Source: Acanthopleura granulata
Taxonomy: Eukaryota > Mollusca > Polyplacophora > Chitonida > Chitonidae
Reading direction: 5' to 3'
Assembly: GCA_016165875.1 (NCBI GenBank)
Contig: JABBOT010000080.1
Location: forward strand, 45,001,272 to 45,065,271
DNA length: 64,000 nt
Part shown: positions 33,110 to 48,100 of the stretch, piece after piece
Position numbering within the stretch: position 1 is the stretch's first letter
Layout of the letters: every line of letters starts with the position of its first letter
Notes under the pieces: generated by a model
Seen by the model: only the letters and a program-made list of their open reading frames with translations
Database searches by the model: none
Told to the model about the DNA's origin: nothing
Program-made: the position numbers and the translations under genes

Positions 33110-36100
33110 GTAAAGTCACAACACATGTTTACTCAGTATTTGTACTAGACAGTCTGCTCAGTACTACAGATAGTGTTCAGGAGTGAAACACCATCATTTG
33201 TCATGGAACATCCAATAATTATATATCATAAGAAGGCCAAGTCATTATGGCCGGAATGTAAATATTTAATGAAAACACTCTCAGGCCGTCCATGAGAATG
33301 TCCGCCAGCAACGTGTGGATGGTCATGGGTTACTCTCCAGCTTTGCTCGCTTTCCTACCACCATAATGCTGCCCGCCATCGTAATAACTGAAATATTCTT
33401 GAGAACAGCGTAAAACACCAATCAAATAAATTAATGAAAACATTTTCCCTCGCCAGGTTTTGCCTATACCCCCAGGATATAGTAGTGCATTTAGAGAAGC
33501 GATGTCGCTTGAGGAAAATCCAGATTTTGTCTCACCAGTTTTTAGTGGGTGAGTAGGTGTTTTTGTACAGGCACATGCATGTAATGTCTGTGTTTTCCTG
33601 AGCTTCATAATAGCTAATCTTTCATGAAGAAAACAAAACCATGCTAAATTAATTTATGCTGACACTATGATTTCATTTTCTTTTCTTTCTTTTTCAGATG
33701 TCGTTTCTGTTTTATTATATCTACTTTCTGAATACTAAAACACATGTTATTCATAATGTTTTCAGCCACAAAGATAGAGTTTTATGTCGGAGATGTTCCT
33801 GATGATACTCCAGTCTCTCTACAAAATGCCAGATATACCAGATTAGGGTAAGTAAAGTCTTAGATTAAAGTAAAGAGTGTAACTCTCAGTCTACTGAGCA
33901 AAGAGGTGTTACACTTATCTGAATGCAGCTCACCGATGATTTTGGCCTGATTATGTTTGTATCAGGGACTGTGTAAGGCACGTGTATATGGCAAGATGGA
34001 GCCATTTCTTCACACAAGATTTTTTGCTCCATAACATGCTTTAATGGAGCAGCTTTTTGCCACCAGTGAAGATTGTCACAGAGAATATTAAATGCTTTGC
34101 TTTTCTTACTTGGTACAGTGTACATGTAATTACATAGGTGGTTGAGGACCTTGTTGCTTTAAACAGGCTGTCTGAGAGGATTTTTGGCCGAAAATAAAAA
34201 TGAAATAAAAATGAAATGAAAAATGAAAATGAAAGTTTCCCTCGTCCAAGTATTGCTCAAATTATTGTCTTTCAGAAAACATTAAACTCTTACCTGTGTA
34301 ATATTTATACAGTTAGTATAATTCGGTCTACCTTAATGCTGCCTGCCATTGTGTAACCAAAATATTCTAGAGTACAATGTAAAATACCAAATGAGTAAAA
34401 TAAATTTAATGAAATAAACATATGAATATGATTTTGAAATTTGAAAACATTGTGAAGTAACCCACGTTATGAATTTTAGAAACTTTATTTCATGTACCAA
34501 TTTTGAACAGTAACACAAACAAGATCAAGTGCTGGTATTTTCTGAAAGGTAATTATTTGGGCTATTCTAAAAAAAAATAAAAGTTTGAGTTGGTTGACGT
34601 TTTGCCAAAGAAAAATGGAAAATTGCTGTTTGTTCTGCAGGTATGTTTCGCTGTCTGACAATGAGAAGACTGGGTTTAAGGCTCGGGAGCTGAAGTCCGT
34701 CCACGTGGATGCTGTAGGAGTGTTCCTCAAACTTGTCATCCACAAAAACCACATCAACAAGTACAACCTTTACAACCAGGTCAGTTTCCATTAGATCTCA
34801 CATTTGTGGGGACTTTGTTTGGTTTTTATATTGTCGCATGATACGCAGCACCAAGAAGTTTTGTGGAGCATACCCCAGTTTGCTGTTCCCATGATAGCCA
34901 CATGTAAACATGTTCCAAGTGCACTTATCTGCTGTCAGCCTGACTGTGTTTGCCTACTCGATTAAAAATTTTCCAGTTCACTCTCCGAGTTTGTATTCAT
35001 CCCTTGGAAGTTGTTCCATTAACAAAAGTGACATGTATGTGTTTAAATGTGTATAAATGAGAATCTGTTCTTTAAACACAAGCGTCATGTTTAGGAAGTA
35101 CATGTATGTGTAGATCTGAGATCTGTGGCATTCTTCTCCACTGAGCTCTCAGAAATGCAGATCTATACGCTTACATGAGCATTCACTAACCTGGATCTCT
35201 CCTCGTGTGTGCTGACCTCAACATGGCAAAGCTGCAAGCTACAAAAATAGGTTTCCTTTAATCCTAAAGTGACTTCATATTAATTAGTACCCTTGGAAAA
35301 CTGAAGACCATAAAGTCATTTATTTGAATATGACTCGAGCATCAACAGCCAGCTGTTCTTGGCTGACTGCCATTTTGGAATCATTGGGGCCACATACGGA
35401 ATAAGATAGTGGTGTAACTTTAGATTTAAACCATGAAGATGCGCACCATTAAAAGGGCGATAGACAACATGTTGGGAATACTTATCATTAACTCTTGTTT
35501 AATAATGAACAGAAACCACTAACAGTAACTATGAAGCAAAAAAAGGAAAAAAATGTTCATTTGGGGAAAATGTTTTAGGTACCCCTCAGCAAAGGAGTCA
35601 TGTGAATAGAAATTGTGAAATTCGGGTGCTGTCCAAATGGATACATGCATTTGTACTTGTGCAGAAGAGTCTTCATTGTTCTCTAATGATCAAGTTATAC
35701 AAAACTACAATTACATACATAGTAGGAAGACTTTTGTGCGTCAGACAGCCTTGACACTTTGAGGACAGGACCAAGATGTGGGTTAGTGAATGAAACAAAT
35801 GAGGGTGGTTAATGTGGAAGATAAGCGCTCTCATAGCTAATGTATGTGTACATGAAGGCTTGGTCTACATGTAATAAGATACCGTCATTTCTCCATAAAA
35901 TGGGACGTTCTATTATTAAGACACCCCGCAACCACCCACAGGGGGTGTTATTGGCATTCCAGCAAGGCTATATACATCGGCCTGCACAACAGCCCAGTCT
36001 ACCCAGGCAAGTTATAGTCAGTGTGCAATATGCTAAAAAGATGAAAAAAAAAAAATAGTCCAATGAAAATTGAACACCACATCAACACAGTAGTGGCACA

Positions 36101-39100
36101 CAATTTCAGGCCCAATTTGGTGTTCAAATGGGCTCCTATTTCACAGTAAGTGCAATGGTTTCCACCTTCAAGCTTGTTAAATTTACCAATAGACCTTAAG
36201 TAAATTACACTGGCAGTGCATTAACCTTGATCCATTTGTCAAATTTATAAATTTACATGATATTATAACAGGCCGACATCGGGATAATCCAGCTGAACGT
36301 CGATATTGGGAGCTGTAATTGTTTTTGTTGTAGACAGTCATAATTTTGTCGATAGTGATCCAAGTAGCTTCGACTGACTTTTCTCTGCTTACAGTTCACA
36401 TGAAAGTGACACTTACCAGTTGGTGCATGTACATGTACGCAAAGTGAAGATCTCAAGAGTGATAATTCATTGCTATTTAATAATTATTCTGTCACTATGA
36501 GCATAAAATTTTGCAATTGCGTGTGTGTCCGTATGTTTGCCTCCCACCGATGTGGTCATTATGAGTTCAAGTTCAGGTCATGCTGGCTTCCTCTTCTGCT
36601 GTGTGGGAAGGTCTGCCAGCAACCTGTGGATGGCTATGGGTTTCCCCCTGCTTGTTTTCCTGCCACCATGATGCTGGCCTCCAACGTAAAACACCTATCA
36701 AATAAATAAATCAAACCCGAAACTGTCATGGTACAAAAAATATACTTCATGTTCTTCCTAAAGTTAGTGTATTCACAGCAAAATTTGATTTTTGCACAAG
36801 TATATCCAAGCCTGAATTCTATAAACATTGCAAAATCCACCTGTACTCCCCACTGAGTGTTTATCACTTAAGACAACAGCCCTTGCAAGGCATCATGCTA
36901 TACAGTTGCCCAAAAAGTGTCCCATATTAAGGAGGAACTAAGGTAATCTTTGTATTGATATTTGTATCTGTTTATTCAACTAATTTGCCTCCAGGTTGGA
37001 ATTGTTGCAGTCAATGTCATTGGGGATCCTTTAGACAGTCCCAGGAACTTCTCAGACACTGTAAGTTTCGTTTTACTTTCCTTGTTTGTTCCTCATTCAT
37101 GGAAATTATAATGAGTGGAATCAGGGCTCAGTCGGTTTCATGCAACTTAAGTGTTTTTATCACAACAGACGATGACACAGTCACTGTCCAAATTATACTC
37201 GTGAATTCCACTCTCTCTGTTATGGCTGTGGCTGTAGGTCAGTAGGTTTGTCAGTTTCCTGAGAAAGCGTGGTGGATCATCCAAGGCATTCTGTGTCTTC
37301 ACTTACGCACATGTATGTAGCCTGATTGGTGTCGTATAGTGAAAAATTCTTGAGAGTGGCGTGTAAACAGGAGTCAAAACCATAAATAAAAGTGTTAAAT
37401 TCTGAAACGGAAAGTTTTGTCTGGCATGGATGTGTTACAGTATGTATGCTACCTTAAAAGTCAGGTCATGCGTACTTCCTCTCCGGCTGGATGTGGGAAG
37501 GTCTGTCAGCAACCTGCGGCTTTGGTCGTGGATTTCCACCCGGCTCGGCCTTGGTTTCCTCCCACCATAATGGTGGCCGCAGTCGTAGAAGTGAAATATT
37601 CTTGAGTAAGCAGTAAACACCAGTAAAATAAAAAAATAAATTATAAGTCAGGTAAACAGCACACAATTTCTGCAAGGTCACAGCGTTACATTGTTACACT
37701 ACATTCTTTCTTAAGAAAAGAGAATTTGAAATTAATAGGAAAGCATTTTTGCATGTATGGAAATCTTTACATATTGTTAATTCAGTAGTCGAAACTAATT
37801 TTATCAAACTGTAATTGTGAAAGGACAGAGGCTGCACTGTGCACAGACACTTGTGAGGCGAAGGGTTGGAATGTTATAATTCTGTGTGATCTGATCTTGT
37901 AAGGCCAAGTGGGCATTTTGCAGAACCACGAACTTGACATGTGTCATACATGTACAGCGTCCGCTGAGAAATCAGATGCAGTTATAAATGCACGTGGTAT
38001 GTACTGTATGCATGCCTGTTTTGACTTGGACAGGATCTGTACAGCGAAGGGGAGCAACTTTTGTCAGACAGGTTATTGGAAGGCTCCTATTCCAGGTAAT
38101 TGTTATAAAGTCTTGGACATGTTTGGGTTGTATGAAACATACATGTTGTATTAACTGAGTTTGCTTAGTATGGTACAAAAGAAATCTGAATAATTTTTGA
38201 TTCCAAAAGATTGCACAATGGAACATCAAAAATGACAAAATTAAGTGACAGATCTTATTTTCCTTTCGCAGTGGGCCTACTACTGCTTTAACTATTTATC
38301 TAACAAATTTTCCCCAAGTAAAGCACCCAGTGACCGCAAATGAATTGTATTTACTACATGTATTACCATCAGACAGGGGATTTTATGTGTTTTCTTTTAG
38401 AAGTGGGAAATGTTCTTCTTCATCTGATTTTGATCAGTATTGGTGTGTAAAGTTTTTTTTCACTTTTTCATACTGCTTTAGTGTACTGTCTTTGTACTGT
38501 TCAGTTAATTTACATATGTGCTAAACTTGAGTAAATGGATTACCCTTTCTATGTACAAAGTAAAATGTTGCATAAGTTTTTTTTTTTGTGTGTCATAAAA
38601 GATTGAAATGTTTGGGAAACAACACAAAGAAAAAAATAACACATATTCACATATGTCTATTTATAGGCCTGACTACATCAGCCCCTTGGATGACTTGGCA
38701 TTTGACATGTACCAGGATCCGGAGGTGGGGCAAATTATTAAAAAACTGGACCGCAAAAAGCAAGAAGCTGTATTACGTGAGTATTATGAGAATCAGTGTA
38801 TCGAATGACAAACATCAAGTGAAATGCACTCTATTAGAACAAGAAATGAAACTTCCTTCCAAACTGGAAGTGGCACAAGTTTTGGGTGAAAGGTACTGTA
38901 AACTGAGCTTTTGAAATTAACAGAAGTTTTGCACTGATAGCGTGTAGAGTAAACTCTTTGTCCCCAATGTTCCTTTTAGTTACATGTAGAATTGTTACTG
39001 CAGGCACTGTAGCTTTCTCAGGTGCATCTATGAATCTGACCTCTCCTATCTAAGTGAAAAATTCTTGATTACAATTTGAAAATCTATGTATAATGTGACA

Positions 39101-42100
39101 ATCACAATAAGTACTTGCTGGCCATTTTGAATTCAGAAAACCGTAATCTCTCTGATTATCAGCTTAAGCAGCTGTGTCTATTTCATAAATGTCTTGGTGT
39201 TATTTCAGAAGAAAGATATGACTACGCAAAGCGACTGAAAGAGGCAATTGCTGGCCTTCAGAAGGTGAGATTTGTGTTCTTGTCATAATTGTTTCATTTT
39301 GTGTCATTAATCTTGTATTGCCTTGCCATGATTAACTTTCCTGCCTAGGTTTGTTATTTTTATGTCTCAGTTACACTCCTGGTGTGTAACCTCATCTGTC
39401 AGTGCCTAAAACTGTGATAAATTATATAACCGTGACAAATTAGTCAGACATGATCTGCATCTGTATGCGTATTTAATATACTGACAGGTATTGCATAGAC
39501 GTCAGACCACAGGTCCTTTTCACATAACATTGACGTGCCTGTTTTCCTTGAAAATTTGCCTTCACACTGGTTTATAATACATGCATAGATGGTCAAGGTT
39601 TGATACTCCGAAATGGCCATAGATCTCTTTTTCACTTCTCAACATGGATAACCAAGGGGTATTGTTGTAGCGGAATCCATCCGTCCGTCGATCTGTCCTT
39701 ATTCCTTGTAAACACTCTATCGCTAGAACAGTTTATTCAATGTTCACCAAACTTACGCCACACTTCCACAGCTTGAGGAAGAACTCAATTGATTTTCAGT
39801 TATCTTGACTGTTTTCTTCAAAGCCATTGGGGATATGTGAATTCAATTTTATAAAAGGCTTGTAAAAGCTCGTTCTCTTGAACAGTTTGTCCAAAGTTCA
39901 CGAAATTTATAACACACCTGCACAATTTTATGAATGGCTTGTATTATACATAATATCTGTTGGAATTTGTATCTGTTTGTTACATTGTATATGTGCTTAA
40001 TGCCAAGGGATTTTGAGCTCATTGCACAGTATTTTTTCTTGTATAGGACACGAGACTAGCCAATGTGATGCACAGGATCAAAGCTATATCAAGTCCGATG
40101 ATAATGGAAGGGTGGGTGGGCGCGGTATCCAGTTAAAAATACTTTAAAAGCATCGAACTGTTTCAGTATTGAGCAAATTCAAATTACTTCAGTTTAATGT
40201 TCATAAAATCAGTTTTATGCAAAATTTCATTTGCTGTCTGGCCTCTTTCTCCATAGTTTGAAGGTAAATTGCACTTGTTGAGAATACTGGCAGCTTTGAT
40301 CAGTGTTTATGTCAGAGGCTAATACAGTGATTTAACAAAACGCTTGCCTGCTTGTAAAATGCAAGTGATATTGGCATAGGGCAAGTAAATCCTGTTTTTG
40401 GCTTGCCCAGCAGTGCAAGTGTGTTTGCATGGGCATAAAAACAAAAAATAATCCATGATCAGAATTGCACATGTCAAAAATTCTTCACTATTTTAATCTT
40501 TTGTCTGCAGGTCTTAAGTATTTCTGCAAAACCGCAACCTTATTGCACTCTGGCCAAGTTGCCTCTTTGTCATCATTCAGAGTGGCAGAATAGTGGAATG
40601 CTGTGTTTGAGGTTTCACTTCCGGTCAATAGAAACATCGGACTTGACAATGGGGACAATAAAAAACTGACACAGAATGATTGCATTTTCAATCACAACTG
40701 GAACTGTTGAGGCGTTTGAAGTGCTTTCTGCAATGCTGTACTTTCTTTGCCATTATCTGTCGGTCTGTGTGTGTTTATGTTACTCTCCAACATAAAACAC
40801 ATGATTGAGTTCATTTCGGTTTTCAGGATGTGCAGTCTGGTCCAGTTTAGGTTATGGTTTTTACATAGTGCCAGGCTCCAAAACAGCTGCAATCCATGAC
40901 AGCCGAGAGCTGGGACGTGACAATGAAAAAAAGGAAACCCAAGTCACTGATACTTACATGTACCACACTTTTTTCTTCAAATGATACATTTACAGGGTGC
41001 GATTTATAGTGGCTGGAAGTAGATTGAGGGTTTAATCCCCAATACATAGTGTTGACTCAACTTATAAAGCATGCAGTATGACCATCGTGTAGAAAGATGG
41101 CAAACTAGAGATGCCATTGTTGAATAAAGCAGAAAATTTCTAAATGGCAAAATACAGTTTTGTTGAAGAATAGTATTAGCTTTTTTAAAATTTGATAGAA
41201 AAGGATAATGTGTCACTGATGCTTTTTCTTTATACCAGTCAGTAATTTGACAGTGACCACACATACACAGATAGTTCAACAAGTCAAATGTTCCACTTCT
41301 ATTCTTAGGCCATGTAGGCCAGGAGTATGAGTAGCTGAGTGATACCTCTGGAGTGATGCCGCCTTCACAATGCCAAGGATTTCTCTTTTGCTTTGCTACC
41401 AGAGAATAGGGATGACCTCTGGTATAGCAAGAATGCTGGTGTCAGACTTTGAAGACAAGTTAATTTGCAAAGCCATTCGGTTGCGAACTATTAGGAGTTG
41501 TACCCCATACCAGCCAGCCCAACCAGGGCAGTCATCACTGATTGGTTACGTTCACCAGCTAGGCTGGAAGACTGGGTGCCATTCACAGCGTGCGCCTTTG
41601 TTTGCATACTTATATATGTATAGCATTGTGTGTAGCACTGCAGCTTATTGTAGGATGTGTTATCCATCCGTGGATTTACAGGATCCATAAGTTTGCTCCT
41701 TTCCCCAGTATACAGTGAACATGAAACTTGAAGATAGCCCAAGTGAACTGGACATCAATAATAAACCATATATTTATGGATCATCCTCTTTGGAAATCAT
41801 CTATTTAACGTCACTTAAAAATACACTCATAAATTAATATTTGAGTGGACTATGGATAATAATTTAACAAAGGACACGAGTAAATGACAGAACACAGGTA
41901 TGATATTATGACTTTTTTCTTCACTGGGGTAATGTGTAATTAAAGTAAAAATGCATGAATGTTGATTCAAACAATGTGGCTTTTAATTCATTCAAATTTT
42001 AATATACATGAATACAAAAAATTTTAAAACACTGTTGTTGTGTAGTGGCATGGCAAGGGATATTTAGCATGGGCAAGCAGTTTTTATTGCTAGCTTGCCC

Positions 42101-45100
42101 TGAAAACAACCACTGTAAATAGGTCATGCCATTGACCCCACACGTCACATTTTGATTTGCATGCATTGTAAAAGAGATTTGGGAAGTGGGTAATGCCCTG
42201 GCTATCAGTGCTGACAGAGGCACGAGAAGTGAAAAAGAGATTTGTAACCGTTTTGAAGTATCAACGCTTGACCATCTGTGGGTACATTATACACGTGTGA
42301 AGGTAAATTATCAAGGAATACAGCCATGTCAGTGTCATGTCAATAGGATCTTTGGTTTAGGAGATGTAGGCAATAGAATGTAGGGAGTATCCCAGGGACA
42401 AAGGGATCACGGGTCGCTAGACATCGATCACTACAAATACTGAAGTTTTCGGCCTGACATCTGTATGTGATTCCTTTTGGTAGATTAAATACACAAAGTG
42501 ACGCAGATCGTGTTGAACTGATGACAGATATGCTTTACTGAACAGAATAATGGCTTTGCTCATGTAGTGATTGTTGTTGTTGTTGTTGTTCAGGTGGGTG
42601 AGAAGCTAGGGAAGATGGAGATAGAGAAGCGACAGGCTGTAGAGAATGAGGACTATGACAAGGCCAAGTTGAAGAAGGTTCAGATGGATGAGTACAGACT
42701 GCAGGTTTACCAGGAGCTTCAGATCAACGCCCTGCTTGAAGTAAGCCTGGTCAGCTCTCTATGTACCCCAAAGTAATTATTGTAACATTATGATTGTATG
42801 CACTCATAGTGCTGGGACAAGTCTGTGACATGGAAACGATATCGATGGATATCAGAAATAATCCTGGCCCAAGCTTCACTGTTTGACAAAGACGCACTGC
42901 CCCTTTGAATGCCTAACTATTAATGCCCTGTCCCTTTAAAAACCAATCAATTTCCACCTTGCCTCGACACTATCAAAATTGCTGGAAACACAAATTAACC
43001 CAATACGGAAAAAAACAACGTGTTTACATGGAATACCGCTTGTCTTCCTTGTGCACATGCACGTGCACCTTTACTGGGCGAGCCTATTGAAGTGGTTTGT
43101 GAATATTTCGGATTTTGTCATCAAAGTGCCCTCTTTGATTCAATAAACGACCTCGGATGTCGACTTGCCGTTTTAAAATACCGCACTCCAAAAGACGAAA
43201 GATTGAAATTGAACATAGAATGAGCCAGACTACGAAGCTGAGCTTAAGTTTGCATCAGTGTTTTGACTGGTGAGCACACTAGGAGTCAACAAACTCCCGT
43301 AATCGAAGCATGTTTAGAGTCACTTCATCATACATCTGTAGGGATGTCAGGTCACTCTATTGGCACATGTGACTGGCGCACTTTTTTTACCAATATTTTC
43401 AAGCATTGCCCGCGCCAGTTACATGGGTATGTGAATTTTAATCAAGGTCTTACACTGAGAACTAGGCCTATAGACCTAGGCACAAGTCGAGGTTTTGCCA
43501 AAGACAGTGGCCAAGAAACCAGATAAATTGTCAAAGGAAGCCATTCATAGATGAACACAGGAAGTCGGACTACATGTATTTCCTAGGTTGCCCATTGCAT
43601 GCGGCTGACTACTGTATGGCTTTTAAACCTCTGTTGCCAGTCACAGTGGGTGTCCGGCGACAACTAGCTGGGTACAAAGACAGCTAATTCCTGTAGATAA
43701 TCCTGCAAAACTTTTAAAGGTACATGGATTTTTTCCTGGAATTTATCTCATTAGTTATGGGTGTGCCACTCACTTACATGAATGCCCGATTTACACATGC
43801 GAATACGGTAAACCATGTTGTACCACGTAACCTCGCACCACAATGACCATAGGGAAACAATATCTGGCAACTTGCTATCTTGATGTACACCATGGTGGTT
43901 GGCAACGCAGAAAACTGCTCTAATGTCAGCAAAACTAAATACATGTGATACGGATATATCATTGTAGAACACTGAACTGAAACCTCTTGTGTACATGTGT
44001 GCCTCGCTGGCAAAGATTTTAAGAACATGGCAGCGTGTGGTGACTTGCTAAATATGACCCAATTTTTGACTTCGACTAAGATTTACAGAAGAATGGTGAT
44101 GTAAAGGCAAGGAGCAATTTTAAAATGTGCGGAAATATTTCAGCTTTCAGAATTGCCATGCTTTATGTGTATTCAGGAAGCATCTAAGGCACATGCAGTG
44201 GAATTGAACAAGGAGGTATCTCTTCACAAGTTTTATACCTAAATCAGACCTTTATACCAAAATTTAAACAAGATTAGGTCTTTATTTATACCTAAATAAA
44301 ACCACATACCCCTCAAGCTAAGAATACATAAGCCACTCTTAGACCATGGTCTCGGGCTAACAGCTATCATATCAGTATCACTGGATAATGTTGATAATGT
44401 TGATGTGAGCTAGGAATAAAACTGAATTTACCGACCTCATGTTTCTATACATACAAAATACTATAATAATAAATGTCTTTTCTTGATGAGTACCTGTGTT
44501 ATCACTTCTGGAAATTGAACAAAATATTGGCGGGGTACGATATGTGGCATTGTATTATTGGCGGGGTACGATATGTGGCATTGTATTATTGGCGGGGTAC
44601 GATATGTGGCATTGTATTATTGGCGGGGTACGATATGTGGCATTGTATTATTGGCGGGGTACGATATGTGGCATTGTATTATTGCCACTTTTGAGAATTG
44701 CGTCGCACAACTTTGACCCTCCTGTATGAAAGTTGCTCTTTCAAAATACTATGGCCACCTTGCCCCTTTTCAGTTGAAGCTTGGGGTCTTGTCTATCTTT
44801 GCCTTGTTTCCTAAAGCCCCAGGCTAACATACAAATGTGTAATTTAGATCAATGCTTAAATAAGCCAAAACATTCAGTCATCAACTGGTGTGAAGTTGAC
44901 TGTAGTATTGCATTACATAGTTTAGCAAAATCTTATTTTTGGAGTTTTCAACAAATTACATTGTTTGGCAAAACCAGGCTTTCGGTGAAGGTCATTCCTG
45001 CCTAATTTGGCTGACAAAGTTCATGGACATTGCAGTTCAATTGTATTGTTAGAAGCGATGACAATGTATACAAACACATTGAAATTACAGTCCATACTAA

Positions 45101-48100
45101 ATAGTGTAATCCTTGTATATTCCTGGTAATGAACAATATTGGGACAGTCATAGCATTTATGAGTGGTAAAGATGTGTTCTGAACATTACAAAATTCTTCC
45201 ATGTTTTATTCCTGGGTAGCTCTACGACAACTGTCTCAGCTGGAGATTGTAATGTATCACATGTTCATCAACACATCCATATAGAAACTTCGTTATGGCA
45301 GATTCTCAAGTGTTGGAATGTAATCTACAGCATATTCTGATTACAGTCTCGTCCTGTGAAACCCATGGACTCGCCACGGCAGAACACCCCACCCCGTCTG
45401 ATGGAACTGCCGGGACAGTCTCCTCCCTCACAGCACAATACCCCGAGGACCCCCTATGACGACAGGCCACTCCCAGCTCTAAAAAAGTATGTGCCTGTTA
45501 GTGAACTAATCAAGTACCTTAACCCTTGCCTGTTTCCAACATTTTCACGCATGGAAATATGTCTGTTATTTCCCTAATATTATCACAAAAAAATGAAAAC
45601 ATAATGAAATACTAGATACCATAACTATCTAGAAGGAGAATATTCATTTTCAGAATTCGTCAGTGATTACTGTACTTTATGCACACAATATAAGATGATT
45701 TTCAGTGTAGAGAGAAAACATAATAAAGCACTATACATAAGGTAGTGTGCTGATGAAAAGACAAAGCATGAGATACAAAGTAGTGTAAAATGAACAGTGT
45801 GACGCACTGTATGTACATTCCAGCATACCTTTATTTGATTGCAATGTGAACCTGAGTGAAGTTACATGTATTACATGTGTGAGTTGAATTGAACTCAGAC
45901 AGGCAATTTTTTTTTATTTTATGAAACATCAGACATCTCTAAGTTCTAAGTATCCAACTAACAATTAAGCCATATTGATGAAGATTCTATTTAACATTTC
46001 CTTTAGCATTGTATAGTTCCCATTACATACCAGTTTGCGACTGTCCCAATGGCTGCGGTGTTTAGGTACTTGCTAGCTGCACTCTCTTTTTGTCTTGGCA
46101 TGCACCTCTCTGTATTAACCACTGGCTTGGGTCTCATTTCCTCCTCCAGCAAAGACTCGCTGAAGGACATTTCTCCCCCAACAGCCAAAGAGGAGAGGAA
46201 AATCTCCGCCCCTGTAACCGAGTAAGTAGAGATATCTGTCTACAGTCTGTTAAAATATTTTCCTGCTTTTTGTCTTTGATTTCAATGGTTATGTTTTCTC
46301 TCAATATGCACTAATTTTCATTTAATATTCTATTCTTTATCTTTGCTTTGCTTTTTGTCATTATTGAAACCTGGCATGTTGAGTTCTGAGTTATTAATTA
46401 CCCCCAAGATTATCGCCTTCACATCTCTTTTGTGTATTAGAATTCGTGTTCAGGTAAATGTTAAAGTAGCTCTTCATCTATTGAGCTGAAGTTTTGCATT
46501 CATGTGTCTCCTGCAGAGGATCTCTTTGGGCCACGCTTCCAAATCTTAAGTTTTTAAAACAAAGAACTCATGATTTCTTGACTCTACAGGTAATATGGTG
46601 AATGGGCACAGAGTACACGTATGCCTGGTTTACCTTGGTAATCTTTGCAATGTCAGAGAAGTGTTTGTAGGTTTACCTACATGTACTCAACCCTAATGGA
46701 TTACAGCACCTGTTAAAATGTAAAACGGACTTATTGCACTTTACTAAGCTTGTGACACCTTGATTTGTTATTAGTACTGCTGAACTTTGCCCTGTAAATG
46801 TTTTTGGGGCAGTCAAGTTGGGGCCCTCATGTGTGTGTGTGTGTGTGAACATGCCTTAGTGAACATCTGTATGCCTGTATGAATGAACCCAATCCTTCCA
46901 GACTCGGTCAACTTCCAGGCCTATTCTTCTCCTGTTAGCCTCCACAAACTCAGCTGTGTTTTTTTCAGAGCACCGATGGTAGAACCTGAGCCAGAACCAG
47001 AGGCTTTTGTTCTTCCAGAACCTGACACTGAAGATGACAGCCCAGCAGGTAAAACCTCTTAACAAGAAGTGAAATCCTGCTCACATTCAGAAAAAAAACA
47101 TAGAAGGGTTTCCTCTTCTGAAACTGGATTGCCAGACTTGAAGCTTAGTACGTGTTGCTATATTTTACCCTTAATGTATAAACCATATTGCTTGTTCTGA
47201 CACCATTTAGCTCTCAGATGAGAAGGCACCTGCATTAACCAGTGTAGATTTAAGCCAAGTATTACATGGATTCAGACATTCTGTGTAGCCAGGGCTTATT
47301 GCTGACTGTTGTGTTCTGTGGTAGATCCAGGGGGAGGCCCCACAGAACCTGAGCCTATGTCGGAGAAGGACCTAAGGGATGCGTCATCTGCTATTGATGT
47401 CTTTGGAAAACCGCTGGTGAGTTTACCTGAAGAACTCAAATTTTCATAGCCTAGATGGACAGCAGAATTTACACGTGTTGTAGGTCTTCCCCAAGGGACA
47501 GTGCCCATGATTTATTTGATGAATTAGCAACCATTTGTTCATGTAATTTACCTCAGGTTAGAGTTTGTGTTATCATCTTTTGAGGAATTTCATATTTAGC
47601 ACCGTGTTGATGTATTAATTTGAAACTTTCCAGGTCTGCTAGCAACCTGTCCATGTTTGTGGGTATTTCCCTAGGCTCTGCCCAGTTTTCTCCCACCATA
47701 CTGCTGGCCGCCATTGTACAAGTGAAATATTTGAGTGCTATAAAACACCTGTCAAATAAATAAATAAGTAAATGAATCAAAACTTCCTAACTCGCAATTA
47801 TTTGCCGGATAATGATGGACTAATTAAATAGATGTGTTTAGCCTTGTAAGTACATGTATTGATATTTGAGTGAATTATTGTGAAAACCTACTTGTATTTT
47901 AGGTTTCAAAAGCCTACTCTAAGGTCTGGTCTTTTCGTGAGGATGCTTTGCTGGCCCTTTACAAGGAACTGAAGGAGTATCCTGCTTCTACCCCTAAAGA
48001 AGATGCAAAGGCTGCGTTTCGAGCAGCCATTTTCCTTATCAAAAGGGCAATAGATGACAAAGTGTTTGCAGTAAGTTTGTTTCTTTCTGTCGTAAAAAAT

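Noticed and set aside
33545..33550. Earlier GT donor for CEP104 coding exon 2
   Set aside because: Using it would break the frame into coding exon 3, whereas GTGAGT at 33549 fits both consensus and phase.
44473..44729. Frames of 73-77 codons with repeated GVRYVALYY-type peptides
   Set aside because: Produced by the 31-bp tandem repeat in a CEP104 intron, read in successive frames.
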